This document shows, piece after piece, positions 13,170 through 16,453 of a stretch of DNA of 16,453 nucleotides; position 1 is the stretch's first letter, and each line of letters starts with the position of its first letter. The stretch covers positions 1-16,453 of the forward strand of contig CAZAFU010000058.1 of assembly GCA_964484475.1 (NCBI GenBank). The letters run 5' to 3'. The notes under the pieces are model-generated. The model did not search any database. It was not told the origin of the DNA and saw only the letters and a list, made by a program, of their open reading frames with translations. This stretch comes from Parvularcula sp964484475. Lineage in GTDB: Bacteria; Pseudomonadota; Alphaproteobacteria; Caulobacterales; Parvularculaceae. A program made the translations under genes and the position numbers.

Positions 13170-13505
13170 ATGTCCAAGGACCGCGAGGACGTGTGGGATG
13201 AATGGCGCGAACTGGTCAATATGGCGCCGAAAGAACTCGAGGACTGGCTCGAGACCGACGACAGCAAGGCCGTCGGCGCGGACAGTGGCGACGGGGAAAG
13301 CAAGGGTCACAAATCCGGGAAGCGGATCATCGAGATCAAGCGCAAGAACAAGGATGACCTGTCCGACGACGACTGGGACCACATGCGCAAGGTTGTCGGC
13401 TATATCAAACGCCACAAGGCGCAAGGGCCGGATGGCGATGTCGAGAACTCCGACTGGCGCTACAGCCTGATGAACTGGGGCCACGATCCCTGCAAGGACG
13501 ATTGA
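13170..13505 (+). CDS. DUF3140 protein
   Basis: The 111-residue acidic and basic-patched protein matches DUF3140. The family's pattern is seen throughout: V-N-M-A-P-K-E-L-E-D-W-L-E-T-D-D-S-K at about 15-32, H-K-S-G-K-R-I-I-E-I, then D-D-D-W-D-H-M-R-K-V-V-G-Y-I-K-R-H-K-A-Q, and the C-terminal W-R-Y-S-L-M-N-W-G-H-D-P. The family is widespread in bacteria and of unknown function; DNA binding has been suggested by annotation only. The ATG has AAAGGAG seven bases upstream. It has its own unit, divergent from the beta-barrel gene and convergent with the serine hydrolase, with a hairpin just past its stop. No signal or membrane segment, so it is cytoplasmic. Confidence 0.9.
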   Translation: MSKDREDVWDEWRELVNMAPKELEDWLETDDSKAVGADSGDGESKGHKSGKRIIEIKRKNKDDLSDDDWDHMRKVVGYIKRHKAQGPDGDVENSDWRYSLMNWGHDPCKDD

Positions 13506-13512
13506 AGGTGGA

Positions 13513-13530
13513 GGCGGCGGCTTCGCCGCC
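13513..13530. terminator. GC hairpin between convergent genes
   Basis: GGCGGCG (13513-13519) pairs with CGCCGCC (13524-13530) around a GCTT loop, eight bases past the DUF3140 stop and about 50 bp from the convergent serine hydrolase stop. There is no T-run, so termination is plausible but unproven. Confidence 0.45.
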
Positions 13531-13580
13531 CGGCGATGCCGTGAGCGGTGTCGCCCCCGCCCCAGGACGCCAGTTCGCGA

Positions 13581-14723
13581 TCATTCGGCCGGGAAGAGTT
13601 CCTGCCGCAGGAACGCGGGAAGAATCTTGCCGAAGGCCTTCGAACGCGAATTGGTCAGGATCACGATACCCACGTCGCGCGACGGGATGAAGGTGATCTG
13701 CGCCCCATAACCGTGATCGACGGAGCCGAAGTGAGAAATCACGCGGTGTTCCCCGTAATCGTAGATCCGCCAACCGAGACCGTAATGCGCATCGGTCATA
13801 CCGGGAAAGTGATTCCGCAATCGCCGGAACTCCGCTGATGTCTTCACTCTCGGGACGTGGATCATGTCCAGCACGTCCCTTGGCAGGACATGCTCGTGAT
13901 ACCCCATCTGCGCCTCCAGCCAGATGGCCATATCCGCGATACTGGCGTTGACGCCGCCGGCAGCCGGTATGCCGAAATAGACATCCCCGATCTCGACGCC
14001 CTGCCAGGGACCCTCGCCCCTTCGCCGGTAAGGCCTCGCCCAGTTCCCGTCGGCGCGAAGGCCATCGAGCGAAACCGAAGTGCGGGTCATGCCGAGAGGC
14101 TCGAACAGCCGCTTGCTCAGGGCGTCCGGGTACGCCTCGCCATCGACCATCTCGACCAGTTCGGTGACCGTATCGAAAGCCACGTTCTGGTAGGCATAGC
14201 AGCTGCCGACGGCGCAGATGGGGTCGACGTCTGCGTAGCGCTGCCGGATCGCCGCCGGCGCGATACCGGCTTCGAGAAGATTGTCATAGGCGTAGGGCGG
14301 CAGGCCTGTCCGGTGACTGAGAATATCCTCGAGGGTCAACTGATCCAGCGCGGCATCGCTCTTGAGACGAAGTGTTGTCGAGAAGGTCCGGACGGGCATC
14401 GACAGGGAAACGCTCTGCTCACGCACCATCTGCCCTATCGCGCTACCTGCGATTCCCTTCGAGAGCGACGCCAGGCGGAAAACGGTATCCTCGTCGACCG
14501 GCTCTCCTCCTTCGAGACTGCGAACGCCGAAGGTGCGTATCGACTCAACCTCGCCGTTGCGCACCACCGCCACCGCAAGACCGACGATCTCGGTACTCTG
14601 CCCGATCTCCTCGAGGACGGTTTCGAAAGGATCAGCGCGTTCCGCCGTCTCCGCAGCGCAGGGGACCGAAAGCCCGGCGAGCCCGAACGCAAGGCAGCCC
14701 AACTTGAACAAGAAACGCTTCAC
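13581..14723 (-). CDS. Exported serine hydrolase, beta-lactamase/PBP-like fold
   Basis: From the GTG at 14723 the 380-residue protein starts with a clean signal peptide (K-R-F-L-F-K, hydrophobic core to about 20, cleavage near C-A-A-E). GGAG lies ten bases upstream of that GTG. Frames starting at 14777 or 14843 would place polar residues ahead of the signal and are rejected. The catalytic motifs of the class C beta-lactamase/PBP-like family (PF00144) are S86-L-S-K89, Y178-Q-N180 and H331-F-G333. Cysteines C170 and C175 just before Y-Q-N could form a disulfide in the periplasm. Likely activities are peptidoglycan or ester hydrolysis; the substrate is unknown. It is a different subfamily from the hydrolase at 98-1411, so the two are not a recent duplication. 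Confidence 0.9.
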   Translation of the reverse strand: MKRFLFKLGCLAFGLAGLSVPCAAETAERADPFETVLEEIGQSTEIVGLAVAVVRNGEVESIRTFGVRSLEGGEPVDEDTVFRLASLSKGIAGSAIGQMVREQSVSLSMPVRTFSTTLRLKSDAALDQLTLEDILSHRTGLPPYAYDNLLEAGIAPAAIRQRYADVDPICAVGSCYAYQNVAFDTVTELVEMVDGEAYPDALSKRLFEPLGMTRTSVSLDGLRADGNWARPYRRRGEGPWQGVEIGDVYFGIPAAGGVNASIADMAIWLEAQMGYHEHVLPRDVLDMIHVPRVKTSAEFRRLRNHFPGMTDAHYGLGWRIYDYGEHRVISHFGSVDHGYGAQITFIPSRDVGIVILTNSRSKAFGKILPAFLRQELFPAE

Positions 14724-15066
14724 CGGGTGGAATCTCCATCTGTCAGGCGCGAGGCCGGCTTGTCGGTGCTCGATCATGAGCGTTGTGTTCCAGCCCCCCG
14801 CCCGGGGACCGAACGCTCTGGGAGCCAACTCGTGTTGCCCCAAGGCGAAGCTGAGTCCGTCGAGTTCGCAAGCAGGCTTCGGGCGCGCGGGGTGTCTTTT
14901 GGTCCCTCGAGCGTAACCACGAAGACCAGCTTCGGGCCCTTCGCGTTCGTTTCCGCTTTCCCTGTCTTCCAGGGTGGCCCTGCCCCTCTCGCGGCAGGCG
15001 CTTCCAGAGCTTTGCCTCGACCGGCTTTCGCGTTAGGGAGCGGCGATTTCGGAGGGAACGTTCCAC
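14724..15066. other. 343-bp stretch without a supportable gene
   Basis: This lies between divergent genes and presumably holds both promoters, though I see no convincing -35/-10 pair. One minus-strand frame reads K-L-V-F-V-V-T-L-E-G-P-K (around 14900-14935), which looks protein-like, but it has no start codon with a ribosome site and stops soon after. At 15055-15064 the perfect palindrome GGAACGTTCC sits between the ribosome site and start of the next gene. Confidence 0.5.
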
Positions 15067-15477
15067 GTGGCCATCATCGCGCGCATCTTCATCGCCCTGG
15101 TTCTGCTGCCCGTGATCGCAGTCCACGCGCTCGTGCCGGTGGTGAAGATCAGCCAGTTGACCAACCCTTACGTCTACAGCCTGCTGTCGGGGGCCGATCC
15201 GCTGATCACCGCCTATGTGGACGCAGGCTGGGCGCCGGCCCTTCTTCTTCTCTTCTCCACCATCCTGCTGATCGGGACCTTCATCGGTGTCCTGAAGGGA
15301 GAGCGTTGGGCTGCGGGGCTCGTCGTCCTTGCCGCTTTCGCTGACGCTGCGTCGCTCTATTTTGCACAAACCCTCGGCTACACCAGTCTTGGGCTCGGCG
15401 CCGGGACGATTGCGCTTCTCGGTGTGGGCATGGCGGTCCTCTTCATCCTCGTGCGGATGGTGACCCGGCGGGTCTAG
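15067..15477 (+). CDS. Four-helix integral membrane protein, function unknown
   Basis: The 136-residue protein has four hydrophobic segments, at about residues 3-26, 56-78, 82-103 and 107-131. The first loop (about 27-55) contains several polar and aromatic residues and may lie outside the membrane. I recognise no family. The start is GTG at 15067 with GGAGG eleven bases upstream, a long gap that contains the palindrome GGAACGTTCC; a hairpin there could affect translation. Its TAG shares the four bases CTAG with the stop of the convergent gene, so the two genes overlap by 4 bp tail to tail with no terminator between them. Confidence 0.75.
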   Translation: MAIIARIFIALVLLPVIAVHALVPVVKISQLTNPYVYSLLSGADPLITAYVDAGWAPALLLLFSTILLIGTFIGVLKGERWAAGLVVLAAFADAASLYFAQTLGYTSLGLGAGTIALLGVGMAVLFILVRMVTRRV

Positions 15478-15890
15478 GCGTCCCTCATCGCCGAGAGCTG
15501 CCCTCCGATGCGCTCGCCCATCTCCCGGGCCAGCGCTTCCAGCCCGCTCATCGGCCGGATCATCACTTCGAACTCGGTGATCAGGCCGTCCTCATCGAAG
15601 CGGATCATATCGATCCCCTTCAACGCCCTGTCGCCGACCCGGGCGGAGAACTCCAGCACCACCGACATCCCGTCCTCGCAGACGAACTGCCGGTGATAGT
15701 CAAAACCCTCGAAAACCTGGCTCACGGTATGAAGAGCGAGGCAGAGGGCGAAGCTGCCCCGGTAGGGGCTGTGCGCTACCGGGGAGCGGAAGACAGCGTC
15801 CGGATGAACGATCGTTGGCAGCCCTGCCATGTCCATGCGCTCGATCATGGCGTGCCAGCGATCAAGCGAGTCCCGGATGCTGTCCCTCAT
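15474..15890 (-). CDS. NTF2/SnoaL-like domain protein
   Basis: The 138-residue protein has the size and pattern of the SnoaL/NTF2-like cone fold: an N-terminal helix with D-R-W-H-A-M-I-E-R-M-D, then H-P-D-A-V-F-R-S-P-V-A, a central strand V-V-L-E-F-S-A-R-V-G-D and the late strand pair D-M-I-R-F-D-E-D-G-L-I-T-E-F-E-V-M-I-R-P-M. Such domains serve as small-molecule isomerases, hydrolases or binding proteins; no catalytic residues point to one role. The ATG lies two bases after the prpD stop, so it is translated from the prpD message and may be coupled. A link to methylcitrate metabolism is inferred from this position only. Confidence 0.8.
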   Translation of the reverse strand: MRDSIRDSLDRWHAMIERMDMAGLPTIVHPDAVFRSPVAHSPYRGSFALCLALHTVSQVFEGFDYHRQFVCEDGMSVVLEFSARVGDRALKGIDMIRFDEDGLITEFEVMIRPMSGLEALAREMGERIGGQLSAMRDA

Positions 15891-15892
15891 GT

Positions 15893-16453
15893 TCAGAAGA
15901 GACCTTTCAGCCCGTTCTCCTCGAGATAGCCCTGCGGCACCACCGGGTTCAGCTTGAGGACATCCTCGGCCGAAAGTTCCGGCAGGCGCTGCACGAGGTC
16001 GAGGAAGCGTTCGACTTCGGCAGCTTCGAGAATACCCTCGGTCAGGGTGCGGAACTTTCCGATATACTGTTCACGCTCGAAGGGACGTGCACCGTCCGGG
16101 TGGGCGTTGGCGAGGGCCTTCTCGTCCTCGAGCACGGTGCCGTCCTCCATGGTCACGACAACCTTCGCGCCGAAGGCTTTCTCCTTGGGGTCCTGGCTGT
16201 GGTAGCGCCGGGTCCATTCGTGATCCTCGGTGGTCTCGATCTTGTGCCACAGGCGTACCGTGTCCTCGCGCTGCGCACGCTCGGGCGCGTAGGAGCGGAC
16301 ATGGTGCCACTCGCCGTCCTGCAGCGCGACCGCGAAGATATACATGATGGAGTGATCGAGGGTCTCGCGCGAGGCCTTCGGGTCCATCTTCTGCGGATCG
16401 CCCGAACCCGTGCCGATCACGTAGTGGGTGTGGTGCGAGGTATGCAGAACGAT
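15893..16453 (-). CDS. prpD: 2-Methylcitrate dehydratase, C-terminal part (cut by the window edge)
   Basis: The gene enters from the right edge; 186 codons and the stop are visible and the start is outside. The protein is of the MmgE/PrpD family, which dehydrates 2-methylcitrate to methyl-aconitate in the cytoplasm, the second methylcitrate-cycle step. PrpD-specific segments are easy to see: H-T-H-Y-V-I-G-T-G, D-P-Q-K-M-D-P, A-S-R-E-T-L-D-H-S-I-M-Y-I-F-A-V-A-L-Q-D-G, R-S-Y-A-P-E-R-A and A-H-P-D-G-A-R-P-F-E-R. These are the same as in enterobacterial PrpD with few changes, so it is not merely a generic MmgE protein. An internal GTG at 16420 is not a start, because the conserved frame continues upstream to the window end. 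It is followed after two bases by the NTF2-like gene. Confidence 0.95.
   Translation of the reverse strand: MVLHTSHHTHYVIGTGSGDPQKMDPKASRETLDHSIMYIFAVALQDGEWHHVRSYAPERAQREDTVRLWHKIETTEDHEWTRRYHSQDPKEKAFGAKVVVTMEDGTVLEDEKALANAHPDGARPFEREQYIGKFRTLTEGILEAAEVERFLDLVQRLPELSAEDVLKLNPVVPQGYLEENGLKGLF

Noticed and set aside
98..14723. The two serine hydrolases as a duplication
   Set aside because: They share only superfamily motifs (S-T-S-K versus S-L-S-K, Y-T-S versus Y-Q-N); flanks and remaining sequence differ, so they are separate subfamilies.
14880..14960. Protein-like minus-strand segment K-L-V-F-V-V-T-L-E-G-P-K
   Set aside because: No start codon with ribosome site, short run, no family; it may be a gene remnant but cannot be supported.
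13857..15344. 495-codon plus-strand frame opposite the second serine hydrolase and running into the membrane gene
   Set aside because: It overlaps two well-supported genes in other frames and shows no family motif.

Overview
The window looks like chromosomal DNA of a high-GC alphaproteobacterium that uses CtrA-type cell-cycle control. The evidence is an alphaproteobacterial-style FtsZ ending in VPAFLRRN, a near-consensus CtrA box upstream of ftsZ, and methylcitrate-cycle enzymes. Acidic exported proteins would fit a marine or brackish lineage. The family or genus cannot be fixed from this sequence. There is no rRNA, tRNA, CRISPR array, insertion sequence or phage gene.

Layout. Left part (about 0.1-4.8 kb): a membrane-anchored serine hydrolase (minus), a divergent M49-like zinc-peptidase lipoprotein (plus), then a compact plus-strand operon of an ABM-domain monooxygenase-like protein, a MarR regulator and a two-helix membrane protein. 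An imperfect palindrome stands in front of that operon and a strong bidirectional terminator ends it. Next (4.8-7.0 kb): full-length ftsZ (minus), outside its usual ftsQ-ftsA-ftsZ setting, divergent from a flavoprotein that carries the Glu/Tyr/Lys lid triad of iodotyrosine deiodinase.

Centre (7.0-10.7 kb): a dense minus-strand run. In transcription order it holds an OmpA-like protein, an Xre/RES toxin-antitoxin pair with its own promoter in a cluster of inverted repeats, 2-methylcitrate synthase (prpC), a small membrane protein, a VOC protein, a GNAT acetyltransferase and a possible 50-codon remnant whose end resembles the GNAT C-terminus. Several of these genes overlap by 4 bp and are probably co-translated.

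Right part (10.9-16.45 kb): a tiny Lys/Pro-rich gene with its own promoter and terminator, methylisocitrate lyase (prpB), an Asp-rich outer-membrane beta-barrel gene with a strong terminator, a divergent DUF3140 protein, a second exported serine hydrolase (minus), a four-helix membrane protein (plus), an NTF2/SnoaL-like protein (minus) and, running off the right edge, the C-terminal part of 2-methylcitrate dehydratase (prpD).

Working together: PrpC, PrpD and PrpB are three enzymes of propionate (propionyl-CoA) breakdown by the methylcitrate cycle. Here they lie in about 8 kb, all on the minus strand, but split into separate transcription units by unrelated cell-envelope and toxin-antitoxin genes. 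No prpE or prpR is seen. The best leads for a second look are the deiodinase-like flavoprotein, the Lys/Pro-rich microgene, the palindromes at the MarR operon and the toxin-antitoxin promoter, and the CtrA-like site at a relocated ftsZ.
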